A DNA stretch of 64,000 nt from positions 62,001 to 126,000 of the forward strand of contig DAIDIE010000031.1 in the NCBI GenBank assembly GCA_027459505.1, given 5' to 3'. Below are positions 17,725-25,534 of this stretch, piece by piece. The translations under genes and the position numbers were made by a program. Source of the stretch: Acidobacteriota bacterium (GTDB taxonomy: Bacteria > Acidobacteriota > Terriglobia > Terriglobales > SCQP01). Below the pieces are notes generated by a model. That model was not told the origin of the DNA and did not search any database. It saw only the letters and a program-made list of their open reading frames with translations. The first letter of the stretch is position 1. The number at the start of each line of letters is the position of its first letter.

Positions 17725-18420
17725 TCAGTCTTCCGGATCCTCCGGGGGAAGTTCCGGTCCCGCATTTTCCTCAAATGCAAACAGTTGATTTTCCCCGGAG
17801 AGCGGGTAGAAGCTGCGACGGTGCTGCGGAGTGGGGCCGAAGCGTTGGAGCGCACGCATGTGGGTGGGGGTGCCGTAACCCTTGTTGCTGCCGAGCCGAA
17901 AGGCGGGGAAAAGAGCGTCCCATTGCTCGATCAGGCTGTCTCGATAGACCTTGGCGATGATGGAAGCGGCCGCGATCGAGGCGCAACGCGCATCGCCATG
18001 GATGACCGCTTCCTGAAGGCCGGGCCAGTCCAGGTGCAGTGCGTCGACCAGAAGAAAGTCCGGGGCAATGTTCAATTGCCCAATCGCCTGCAACATAGCC
18101 AGGCGGGAGGCCTGGTAAATATTCAATGAGTCGATGCGCCCGGCGTCAACGACCCCGATTCCGATGGCGCAGGCGCGCTCGCGAATGCGGGCGTCCAGTT
18201 TGCGCCGCTCAACAGCCGAGAGTTGTTTAGAGTCGTTGAGTCCGCGAATCGGCTTCTCGGCGGAAAGAATGACGGCGGCGGCAACCACCGGACCAAAGAG
18301 CGCACCCCGTCCGACTTCATCGACACCCGCGATGGCTCGCGCGCCGCCGAGGGCGGCCCTCTTTTCGAAGGCCCACCCGCAACGGTAGTTCGGCCGGGCC
18401 GTTTTTTTGGGCTGGGCCAT
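17725..18420 (-). CDS. rnhB: Ribonuclease HII
   Basis: Cleaves RNA in RNA-DNA hybrids, including single ribonucleotides in DNA. The catalytic DEDD set is visible: D34 and E35 (AGVDEVGRGALFGPVV), D126 (LLVDALHL) and D143 (HGDARCASIAAASIIAK). ATG 18420 gives 231 residues beginning MAQPKKTARP; a longer frame runs upstream through the rplS terminator and is unlikely. The acidic Pro-rich tail (ELPPEDPED) is not part of the core fold. It follows rplS on the minus strand as in many bacteria, though separated from it by a terminator. Confidence 0.95.
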   Translation of the reverse strand: MAQPKKTARPNYRCGWAFEKRAALGGARAIAGVDEVGRGALFGPVVAAAVILSAEKPIRGLNDSKQLSAVERRKLDARIRERACAIGIGVVDAGRIDSLNIYQASRLAMLQAIGQLNIAPDFLLVDALHLDWPGLQEAVIHGDARCASIAAASIIAKVYRDSLIEQWDALFPAFRLGSNKGYGTPTHMRALQRFGPTPQHRRSFYPLSGENQLFAFEENAGPELPPEDPED

Positions 18421-18464
18421 GGCTGAGCCAGGAAGCGGCAGCAACTCAACGAACACGAACAAAG

Positions 18465-18494
18465 AAAAAGACCCAGGCGAGGAGCGCCTGGGTC
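18465..18494 (-). terminator. Terminator of rplS
   Basis: On the minus strand GACCCAGGCG (18485-18494) pairs with CGCCTGGGTC (18470-18479) and runs into TTTTTC, 22 bases after the rplS stop. Confidence 0.9.
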
Positions 18495-18515
18495 TCACGA
18501 TACTCTTGCGAGGGG

Positions 18516-18902
18516 CTAGCCGGCAGCGCTAACGCGCTTGGTCGGCTTGGGCGCCTCATGCTCACGAATACGGGCCGCCTTGCCCCGCAGGCCGCGCAGG
18601 TAGTACAGCTTGGCGCGCCGAACCCGTCCCTGGCGGACCAGTTCGATCCGCTCGATGACATGCGAGCGGACCGGAAAAATACGCTCGACACCCTGGCCAA
18701 ACGACATCTTCCGGACCGTGAAAGAGGCACGGCCGCCCTTGCCGGCGCGGGCGATGCAGACTCCTTCAAAAGCCTGGATACGCTCCTTGTCGCCTTCTTT
18801 AATCCGCACATGCACCCGTACCGTGTCGCCGGGGTGGAATTGCGGCAGTTCGGCGCCGCCCTGTTTCTCCATGAATCGCTGAATTGCTGGTTTAATGCTC
18901 AT
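18516..18902 (-). CDS. rplS: 50S ribosomal protein L19
   Basis: Ribosomal protein at the 30S-50S interface. The sequence contains [47 protein letters not shown] and [17 protein letters not shown], the family core, followed by a short [13 protein letters not shown] extension. GGAG precedes ATG 18902. It normally follows trmD directly; here a CHAD gene on the other strand separates them. Confidence 0.98.
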   Translation of the reverse strand: MSIKPAIQRFMEKQGGAELPQFHPGDTVRVHVRIKEGDKERIQAFEGVCIARAGKGGRASFTVRKMSFGQGVERIFPVRSHVIERIELVRQGRVRRAKLYYLRGLRGKAARIREHEAPKPTKRVSAAG

Positions 18903-19308
18903 GATCCGCTCCGGGTTTATCCCTGGGCCTTACGGCACTTTCGGCACTACCCCGCCGGGGCACAGCACAGGCTGCACCGGAGACCTGGTAAGGGGCGTAG
19001 CTCGTACGGGAAGCTCTCTTCGACGGCTGGTTGGGCCGTGGATTGCTCAGTTTAGCAGATAAGCGGCTCCAACGTCACGCAGAGTATGGCCACGACCGGT
19101 CTTTGATCGGGGAAGCCCCTTCTTTCCAGGGGTTTAGCGGCCATGACGGAAATGAAGTGCTGCGGGGCTCCCGCAGCACACAGCTTCCCGCAGCACACAG
19201 CTTCCTGCAGCACACAAACGTTGCGAGACCAAGCCACGTCTAAACAATGATCGCCCCCGGCAGTAGCGGCAGTGACGGCAGCGGGTTGCGAGGGGGCGAT
19301 GCTTCGTT
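18903..19308. other. 406-base intergenic stretch upstream of rplS
   Basis: Divergent space between rplS (-) and the CHAD gene (+). It must hold promoters for both, since rplS is cut off from trmD. I see a 17-bp tandem repeat (19171-19221) but no promoter that I would call with confidence. Confidence 0.6.
19171..19221. repeat. 17-bp tandem repeat, three copies
   Basis: CCGCAGCACACAGCTTC occurs twice perfectly (19171-19187, 19188-19204), followed by a degenerate third copy (19205-19221). It lies between the divergent rplS and CHAD genes. Confidence 0.88.
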
Positions 19309-20160
19309 GTGGCGGCTTTGAGTCGCCCGGAAGGGTGTTCCTTGCACAGCCTGCGTCCGCCGTATTCACTGGTCCGGGTCACGGGAGTGGTCGAGCGAGC
19401 TGCACGCCGCCCCAGTTCCAAGAACGTGCACCGTTTGCGCGGAGTGGTGCGCCGGATCGAGACCTGGCTGCACGGGCTGCCTGTGGACGCGAACGCGCCG
19501 ATGTTGAAGGCCTTGGCCCGCGTCCGTCACCGCGCGGGTAAAGTCAGGGATCTGGACGTGGCGCGGGATCTTCTGAAGCAACTTGGCTCGGAATTAGGGC
19601 GGAGCGAACGGCGGTTGATTCGTGTCCTCGACAGGAATCTGCGCCGGACGAGAGGCCAACAGGCGCAAAAACTCTTGCGCGCGATGGGAAGGCGGCGCTT
19701 CCGCGCAAGCCTGCAAGAGATGGTTAACGTCTACGGCAAGCCCAGCACCTACCAAGCCCTCCCGCTTGACGAGGGTTGGGCCCGCCGCCGTTGGATCAAA
19801 CTGCTCGTTGTGCATGCCGCTATTGCCGACGACGAACTGCATGCGCGTCGCAAGGAGCTACGGCAGCTTCGTTATGAGATTGAGATGCGAGCGCAGCTGG
19901 CGCCAGCAAGGGATCCGCGATCAGACGAGTTGAGACACATCCGGGACAAGATCAAAGCCTGCCAGGATGCACTGGGCGAATGGCATGACTGGTTGGATTT
20001 AAGTATCCGTGCGGAGCGTTTGCTGGCTCCGGGGAATGTGATCTCTCTGGAGGCGCGGGCACATGCGCGCCGGCTTCGTTCTGCCGCGTTGGTGCTATTC
20101 GAGGCCAACCGGTTAGGGGAGCGGGGCAAGGTGGAAGGCGAGAATCGGACAGCGGCTTGA
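19309..20160 (+). CDS. CHAD domain protein
   Basis: CHAD is an all-helical domain with conserved basic residues that binds polyphosphate and is often found with CYTH enzymes or on polyphosphate granules. Visible CHAD features are KNVHRLRGVVRRIETWL (residues ~38-54), RAGKVRDLDVARDLL (~73-88), LHARRKELRQLRYEIE (~176-191) and KACQDALGEWHDWLDL (~214-229), in that order. No CYTH domain is present. The start (GTG 19309) is uncertain; the core starts near residue 35. The gene runs opposite to its neighbours, converges on trmD with 17 bases between stops, and interrupts the usual trmD-rplS order. Confidence 0.86.
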   Translation: MAALSRPEGCSLHSLRPPYSLVRVTGVVERAARRPSSKNVHRLRGVVRRIETWLHGLPVDANAPMLKALARVRHRAGKVRDLDVARDLLKQLGSELGRSERRLIRVLDRNLRRTRGQQAQKLLRAMGRRRFRASLQEMVNVYGKPSTYQALPLDEGWARRRWIKLLVVHAAIADDELHARRKELRQLRYEIEMRAQLAPARDPRSDELRHIRDKIKACQDALGEWHDWLDLSIRAERLLAPGNVISLEARAHARRLRSAALVLFEANRLGERGKVEGENRTAA

Positions 20161-20177
20161 GCGCAGTGGTACAGACG

Positions 20178-21011
20178 TCAGGCGCCCTCGGAAGGGCGTT
20201 CAGAAGTAACAGCGGAAGAGCCCTCTTCCGCTTCGGCCTCCAGTTCGCGCAGCAGCTTTTGGTCCGTTTTGGCGAGCTTGAGGTCGTGTAGCAGGTCAGG
20301 GCGATGGCGCAGCGTCTTGCGGAGCGCCTGCTTGCGGCGCCAGCGGCCGATTTCCGCATGGTTGCCCCCGCGCAATACCTCCGGTACGGTCCAGCCCTGA
20401 AAATCCACCGGGCGGGTGTAATGGGGACAGTCGAGAATTCCGGTGTTGTCCGTGCCGGAATAGGCGGAGAACGACTCGTTTTCCGCCGACAGTTCATGGC
20501 CCAGCACTCCGGGAAGCAGGCGCGCCACGCTGTCCATAACGACGCACGCGGGCAGTTCCCCGCCGCTCAAGATAAAATCTCCGATCGAGAGCTCTTCATC
20601 CACCAGGTAATCGACTACGCGCTCGTCGACACCCTCGTAGCGGCCGCAGATGAGTATCACGCGCTCGTAGCTGCCCAGGCGGCGCGCGTCCCGCTGCTGG
20701 AATACTGGCCCTTGCGCTGACATGAGGCAGACGCGCAGACGTTGGCTGAGGCCGCTCTTCTGGCGCTGCCCGCGGGTGGGCTCGCCGGTGAGCGCAAGGA
20801 GGCACTCGTAGATGGGCCCCAGCTTCATCACCATGCCTTCACCGCCCCCGAACGGCCGGTCATCGGTGGTGCGGTGGAGGTCATGCGTAAAGGCGCGCAA
20901 ATCGTGCGCCTCGATTTGCAGCAAGCCGGCGGTCCGAGCGCGTGGAACCACGCCGTATTCCAGGGGCGTGTCGAAAAAGCGCGGGAAGATCGTGATCAGG
21001 TCAAAGCGCAT
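20178..21011 (-). CDS. trmD: tRNA (guanine-N1-)-methyltransferase
   Basis: SAM-dependent enzyme that makes m1G37 in tRNAs and prevents frameshifting. The trefoil-knot SAM site is seen in CGRYEGVDERV and SIGDFILSGGE, and the N-terminal MRFDLITIFPRFFD and RPFGGGEGMVMK are typical. The C-terminal tail from ~255 is acidic and not conserved in the core family. It overlaps rimM by 11 bases, indicating translational coupling in the rpsP-khpA-rimM-trmD operon. Confidence 0.97.
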   Translation of the reverse strand: MRFDLITIFPRFFDTPLEYGVVPRARTAGLLQIEAHDLRAFTHDLHRTTDDRPFGGGEGMVMKLGPIYECLLALTGEPTRGQRQKSGLSQRLRVCLMSAQGPVFQQRDARRLGSYERVILICGRYEGVDERVVDYLVDEELSIGDFILSGGELPACVVMDSVARLLPGVLGHELSAENESFSAYSGTDNTGILDCPHYTRPVDFQGWTVPEVLRGGNHAEIGRWRRKQALRKTLRHRPDLLHDLKLAKTDQKLLRELEAEAEEGSSAVTSERPSEGA

Positions 21012-21582
21012 CGGAGCCTTCGTTCTCGTCTCCGGAGCTTGTGCGGGGTTCGTTGATCTCCAATAGCCCCTCCGGGAGTTGCATCACAATCCGTCGGCTC
21101 GGCAGATCGACCTCACGGAGATAGGCCTGCACAAAAGGAACCAGTACCTCCGCGTCGTCCGGGGTGCGAACGTGCAAAAGGTCGGGGGCGCCTGCCACCG
21201 GTTCAATCAGTTCCACAGTGCCGACCGCCTGTTCACCGTTCAGCAGCATACAGCCCAGCAAATCGCTGGAAAAGAACATGCCCGGCGGGAGCGAGACGCG
21301 CTCGCTGCTGGGCACTTGCACCTCAGCCCCGATCCAGGCTTCGGCCGCATTCAGGTCATCAACGCCTTCCAGGGAAATGATGACCAGGCCCTTATGGAAC
21401 CAATGGGAGCGGAATGCAAAAGGGCGGGGAGGTGAGTGCGGCGTCAGTTCAGGGCGCCAAAGATAAACCCGTTGCAGCGTCTGAAAGCGTTCCGGGAAGT
21501 CGGTGAGCAGTTCACAGCCCAGTTCTCCGCGCCGGCCCTGCGTTTTTACGACGCGCGCGATGCTGGTGAACGGGGAGACCAC
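21001..21582 (-). CDS. rimM: Ribosome maturation factor RimM
   Basis: Assists assembly of the 30S head by binding S19 and pre-16S rRNA. The N-terminal RimM barrel begins TSIARVVKTQGRRGEL, and the C-terminal PRC-barrel-like part contains DLLGCMLLNGEQAVGTVELIEP and VPFVQAYLREVDLPSRRIVMQ. The start is GTG 21582, 18 bases after the khpA stop, with only a weak ribosome site. The 3' end overlaps trmD by 11 bases. Confidence 0.94.
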   Translation of the reverse strand: MVSPFTSIARVVKTQGRRGELGCELLTDFPERFQTLQRVYLWRPELTPHSPPRPFAFRSHWFHKGLVIISLEGVDDLNAAEAWIGAEVQVPSSERVSLPPGMFFSSDLLGCMLLNGEQAVGTVELIEPVAGAPDLLHVRTPDDAEVLVPFVQAYLREVDLPSRRIVMQLPEGLLEINEPRTSSGDENEGSDAL

Positions 21583-21600
21583 GGAAAAAGAAGAGACGGG

Positions 21601-21849
21601 CTATTCGAGCAATTCCAGCAAGTAGCGCCGGTTTTGCAGCTGTCCCGCGGCGCTAAGCAGCTTGCGTATGGCTCGTATGGTACGGCCCTGCCGGCCGATC
21701 ACCCGGCCAACGTCCTCTGGCGCGAGGGATACTTCCAGAACTACTGCCTGGCCGTCCGCAGCACTTTCCCCGGCGCTGCCGGTGCGCACCTGAACGGCTT
21801 CCGGATGGCGCACCAGCCCGCGGACGAGATAGAGAACCAGGCTTTCCAT
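21601..21849 (-). CDS. khpA: KH-domain RNA-binding protein KhpA
   Basis: Small single-KH protein of 82 residues that acts with KhpB in RNA binding and cell-envelope control in other bacteria. The KH loop GxxG is GRQG in VGRVIGRQGRTIRAIRKLL. It lies between rpsP and rimM, the standard place. The partner gene khpB is also in this window, at 33160-33675 behind yidC. Confidence 0.94.
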   Translation of the reverse strand: MESLVLYLVRGLVRHPEAVQVRTGSAGESAADGQAVVLEVSLAPEDVGRVIGRQGRTIRAIRKLLSAAGQLQNRRYLLELLE

Positions 21850-21860
21850 AAGACGGCTCT

Positions 21861-22118
21861 TTAGGCAGCGGGAGCGGCGGCTTTGGCCTTGGCTTTTTTC
21901 ACCAGGTTGGCCACCGTCTCCGACAATTGAGCACCCTTGCTGACCCAGTAATCCACGCGGTCAACGGCAAGCTCCAGTTGAACGGGATTCGACTGCGGGT
22001 TATAGGTGCCGAGGATTTCCAGTGAGCGGCCGTCGCGGGCAGCGCTTTTCTCGATCACGACCACACGGTAAAACGGCTTCTTTTTGGTTCCCAAACGGGA
22101 TAGTCGAATTGCGAGCAC
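21861..22118 (-). CDS. rpsP: 30S ribosomal protein S16
   Basis: The sequence LAIRLSRLGTKKKPFYRVVVIEK, DGRSLEILGTYNPQ and DRVDYWVSKGAQLSETVANLVKK defines S16. GTG 22118 is chosen as start because AGGAG lies about ten bases upstream and the protein then has the normal length of 85 residues; the open frame to 22184 adds 22 unrelated residues. It heads the rpsP-khpA-rimM-trmD operon. Confidence 0.96.
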   Translation of the reverse strand: MLAIRLSRLGTKKKPFYRVVVIEKSAARDGRSLEILGTYNPQSNPVQLELAVDRVDYWVSKGAQLSETVANLVKKAKAKAAAPAA

Positions 22119-22269
22119 TCTGTTCAGTCTCCTGTCTATGGCGCCTTCAACTCCAGAGCGTGCGTTGTGTCGCCGACGCGACATCTCCCCGCGGCTGGTT
22201 TATGGCAAAGGCGGCAAACGTTTATTCTATCGCAGGACGAGGCTGAGCGGACAACCCGCCCCGAAATGC

Positions 22270-23655
22270 TTACTGCTGACCTGGAAGACGCATGTTCATC
22301 AGGCGGCGGCTCATAAACGAGGATGAGCTGACCGACTTGAACATTTTGCGCATTTGCACGTATTGCTTGAGCACCTGGTTCACTTCCTGAACGCTGGTGC
22401 CGCTGCCTTGGGCGATGCGCTTGCGGCGGCTGCCGTTAATCACCTGGTGGTGCTGCCGCTCCTCGGCGGTCATGGAATTAATAATCGCTTCCACGCGGCC
22501 TATTTGTTTCTCATCCACCTGGCCGGACATTTTCTGCATGTCCTGGAACGGGCCAATGCGAGGCAGCATTTTAAGCACGTTTTCCAGCGGTCCGAGCTTG
22601 CGGATCTGGCGTAGCTGGTCACGAAAATCGTCAAGGGTGAAGCCGTCCGTGCGGAGCTTCTTCTCGAGTTCGGCGGCCTTTTTCTTGTCGACCACCTCCT
22701 CGGCGCGCTCAATCAGGCCCAGGATGTCACCCATGCCCAGAATGCGGCCGACGATACGGTCGGGGTGAAAAACGTCCAGTCCGTCAGGGCGTTCGCTGAT
22801 GCCGATGAACTTGATCGGCTGGCCGGTAATGCGGCGGATGGACAGGGCGGCGCCGCCACGGCTGTCGCCATCCATCTTGGTCAACACGACGCCCGTGATG
22901 CTGAGTTGCTGGTGGAAGGCCTGCGCCGAGTGCACCGCATCCTGCCCAATCATGGCGTCCGCCACAAACAGGATTTCGCCGGGATTGAGCGTCTGTTTTA
23001 ATTGCCGCATTTCGCTCATCAGCGACTCGTCAACGTGCAGGCGTCCCGCGGTGTCGACGATCAGCACGTCGCAGCCATTGCTGAAGGCTTCGCGGCGGGC
23101 AGTTTTGGCGAGTTCCAGCACGGTGGCAGTACCGGCCGCTTCGCCGGCCTTCTCCATAATCTGTTCGCCCACAAAGATGGGGGTCGATGTTTCCTTCGCG
23201 AGCACCGCGAGTTGATCACGGGCGGCGGGCCGGTAGACGTCCACCGAAACCAGCATGGGACGATGGCCGCGTTTGCGCAGCCAGACTGCCAGCTTTGTGC
23301 TGGTGGTGGTTTTACCGGAGCCCTGCAACCCGGCCATAAGGATGACTGCGGGCGGTTGAGAGGCTTTCACGTTGAGGCGGGCCGCATCACCGCCGCCCAA
23401 AAGCCCCAAAAGTTCGTCACGCAGGATTTTAACGACTTGCTCGGCCGGGGAGAGCGAGGTCATGACCTCGGTACCCAGCGCCCGCTGGCGAATGTGGCCC
23501 AGGAGATCGTCGACGATCTGGTGGTTCACGTCGGCTTCCAGCAAGGCTAGCCGGATTTCCTCCAGCGTCGGCCCCATGTTCTCTTCAGTGAGCCGGCCTT
23601 CACCGCGCAGGTTCTTAAAAACGCGCTGTAGCTTATCGGAAAGTGTCTCAAACAT
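22270..23655 (-). CDS. ffh: Signal recognition particle protein
   Basis: GTPase that binds SRP RNA and signal sequences and targets ribosomes to FtsY and SecYEG. An N domain (1-~95) precedes the G domain with P-loop GLQGSGKTT at 109-117, DVYRPAA and DTAGRLH. The Met-rich M domain follows from about residue 305 and contains MSRRLMNMRLPG at the end. At 461 residues it is complete. It lies upstream of rpsP with about 150 bases between, the common ffh-rpsP arrangement. No SRP RNA gene was seen in the window. Confidence 0.97.
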   Translation of the reverse strand: MFETLSDKLQRVFKNLRGEGRLTEENMGPTLEEIRLALLEADVNHQIVDDLLGHIRQRALGTEVMTSLSPAEQVVKILRDELLGLLGGGDAARLNVKASQPPAVILMAGLQGSGKTTTSTKLAVWLRKRGHRPMLVSVDVYRPAARDQLAVLAKETSTPIFVGEQIMEKAGEAAGTATVLELAKTARREAFSNGCDVLIVDTAGRLHVDESLMSEMRQLKQTLNPGEILFVADAMIGQDAVHSAQAFHQQLSITGVVLTKMDGDSRGGAALSIRRITGQPIKFIGISERPDGLDVFHPDRIVGRILGMGDILGLIERAEEVVDKKKAAELEKKLRTDGFTLDDFRDQLRQIRKLGPLENVLKMLPRIGPFQDMQKMSGQVDEKQIGRVEAIINSMTAEERQHHQVINGSRRKRIAQGSGTSVQEVNQVLKQYVQMRKMFKSVSSSSFMSRRLMNMRLPGQQ

Positions 23656-23861
23656 AGGCCAAAATTCTCTGTAAATTGTAGCAGCCCAAAGCCGACCGCC
23701 TGTGCGCTGGGGCTCTGGCAGCGCGCTCTCGCCTTTCCGGCCAGAACCGCAGGCCGGAGTCCCCGGCCTTAGATGCGGACGGCCCGCTCAACGCGCTGCG
23801 GTCGAATCGAAACGGGTTTCACTGCCGATGGAGCGCGGCGCGGTTGAAAACAGGCCAGCCC

Positions 23862-24716
23862 TTAATGAGCTGTTGCTCCAGGAATGTTGATCTGCGGATA
23901 CCAAGCTTCGATACCAGCGGCTTTGAGGCAGTTCTTGGCTGTGCGGCGCAGTTCCCGCATAACGTCGTACTGGGCGCCCGGCAGTGTCTGAAGCTGGACA
24001 ACGTAATCCACTTCATCTCCCTGGACGCGCTCAATGCCGGGCACTACTGGATCAGAGACAATACGATCTTTCAGGTCCGGATGGTTGCGTACCTCGGTTG
24101 CGGCCTCGCGCAGCACCTGAAGAACTTTGTCACTGTTTTCCCGGTAGTGTACGGCAATATAAATTTGGGCCATGCTCCAGTCGCGAGTGAGATTGCTGAC
24201 CACTCCGAGCAGGCTGTTGGGGATGAAATGGATAGTGCCATCAAAGTCGCGCAGGACTGTACGGCGCAGGGTGAGCTTTTCCACTTTGCCCGCCACGGAA
24301 GCGGCCCTAATGGTGTCGCCGACGCGGTACTGATCATCGAGCAGGACGAAAAACCCGGTCAGGATATCTTTCACCAGGGTTTGCGCACCAAAGCCGATGG
24401 CCAATCCGGCGACGCCGGCGCCGGCAATCAGCGGCTCGACCGAGATGCCGAGTTGCTGCAGGATATCGAGGCCGCCAAATACGAGAATAATAGTGGTAGC
24501 GGCGCTGTTAAAAACCGCGACCAGGGTGCGAAGTTGCTGATCGCGGCCCGCGTCACGGCGGTCACCGCTGAAGGCCAGGAGCCGTTTCCCCGCTATACGT
24601 AGGATCCAGATCAGGAGAACGACAACCACGAGGATGCCCGCTACTCGCAGGCCGTGGCGGTGAACCCAGGCGAGTACCTGACTTGAGCTTCCAAAGATGG
24701 AGCGGAGGACGCGCAT
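23862..24716 (-). CDS. MscS-family mechanosensitive channel
   Basis: Small-conductance channel that releases solutes on hypo-osmotic shock. Hydrophobic segments lie at about residues 22-43, 66-85 and 95-115, the last carrying the pore-lining motif (VEPLIAGAGVAGLAIGFGAQTLVKD). The beta domain then contains DQYRVGDTI, FIPNSLL and a mixed C-terminal domain ending in WYPQINIPGATAH. ATG 24716 is used because GGAG lies five bases upstream; the open frame to 24902 adds 62 non-hydrophobic residues overlapping the divergent gene. At 284 residues it is the minimal MscS type. Confidence 0.93.
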   Translation of the reverse strand: MRVLRSIFGSSSQVLAWVHRHGLRVAGILVVVVLLIWILRIAGKRLLAFSGDRRDAGRDQQLRTLVAVFNSAATTIILVFGGLDILQQLGISVEPLIAGAGVAGLAIGFGAQTLVKDILTGFFVLLDDQYRVGDTIRAASVAGKVEKLTLRRTVLRDFDGTIHFIPNSLLGVVSNLTRDWSMAQIYIAVHYRENSDKVLQVLREAATEVRNHPDLKDRIVSDPVVPGIERVQGDEVDYVVQLQTLPGAQYDVMRELRRTAKNCLKAAGIEAWYPQINIPGATAH

Positions 24717-24786
24717 GCTGCTCCATCTTAAACCAGAGCTGGTGGGAGCCCGGTTGGTGGGGTGGGAGAAGGCGTTCGAGGCGAAT

Positions 24787-25143
24787 ATGAAAGTGCGAAC
24801 CGGGATTTTCTGCCTGATGCTGAGCGGCGCGTTATTGGCCGGACAGGCGAATTCCCCGCTTGGCCTGCCACAAGGAAACATTCCTTCGCCGCCAGATGCC
24901 ACTGTGCGCCGGATGTTACGTCACCAGCGGCGCGAGCGCGAGGAGCTGGCGCAAAAGAAGATGCGTGCGAGTGCCGCCCAACTGGTGCAGCTTAGTGCGA
25001 AGCTCCAACAGGAGGCGGAGCAGCTCCAGAGCGCGACCAAGCGCAGAGAACGTCAAGCGCTGTTGCTCGTGATGCGGAAAGACGCGAAGAAAGCGCAAAA
25101 ACTGGCTCATCAGATCGCGGAGGCGGAGGCGGATGAACGCTAA
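24787..25143 (+). CDS. Small secreted helical protein, first of a tandem pair
   Basis: Starts at ATG 24787 with GAGG upstream; a signal peptide (IFCLMLSGALLAGQA) is followed by a Gly/Pro segment and a long basic helix. The last ~50 residues (LVQLSAKLQQEAEQLQ...RKDAKKAQKLAHQIAEA) match the tail of the next gene and a pattern frequent in small acidobacterial exported proteins (L-A-x-x-L-x-x-E ... D-x-x-K-x-A-x-x-x-x-x-L-A-x-x-I). The function is unknown. Its 3' end overlaps the next gene by 11 bases. Confidence 0.78.
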   Translation: MKVRTGIFCLMLSGALLAGQANSPLGLPQGNIPSPPDATVRRMLRHQRREREELAQKKMRASAAQLVQLSAKLQQEAEQLQSATKRRERQALLLVMRKDAKKAQKLAHQIAEAEADER

Positions 25144-25510
25144 GCGGCCAAGGCAGTTCGCTCCGCACGCCGCCCGCGGAGGACGGCTAAGCCGTGGGCT
25201 AAGTGTGGGTTGCATCCTGCTGTGTTTCTCCGTTCTTGGTGGCCAACAGCCCGGGGCGAAACCAGGGCGGCTAAGTCCCTCGAGTCTCCAAAAAAATAGA
25301 TCCACCGCCGCACCGGCGGACAACAATCTAAGTCCTCAGGTGGCCAGCTTGACGAGTTTGGCGGACGCATTGCACCAGCGGGCGTTGCGTCTGCAGAAAG
25401 AGGTCAATGCGGGGAATCGGCGCGTTTTATCGCTGCAGCTGCTCCGGGATGCCAGAGAGGCGGAGGAGCTGGCCAAGCAAATAAAGTCCGCCGCGAAGAA
25501 GGCGCAGTAG
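25133..25510 (+). CDS. Small secreted helical protein, second of a tandem pair
   Basis: A hydrophobic segment SVGCILLCFSVLGG follows a basic start, consistent with export. The C-terminal helix LTSLADALHQRALRLQKEV, then LLRDAREAEELAKQIKSA, aligns with that of the preceding gene, indicating duplication. The overlap of 11 bases with that gene suggests coupled translation. It is convergent to the yifB gene, with 24 bases between stops. No function can be assigned. Confidence 0.75.
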   Translation: MNAKRPRQFAPHAARGGRLSRGLSVGCILLCFSVLGGQQPGAKPGRLSPSSLQKNRSTAAPADNNLSPQVASLTSLADALHQRALRLQKEVNAGNRRVLSLQLLRDAREAEELAKQIKSAAKKAQ

Positions 25511-25534
25511 AGGCTCCGCGTCCAGCGCGTACGC

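Noticed and set aside
19171-19221. Three 17-bp repeats as a possible CRISPR or iteron array
   Set aside because: Units abut without spacers, only three copies, no cas or rep genes nearby; it is an ordinary tandem repeat.
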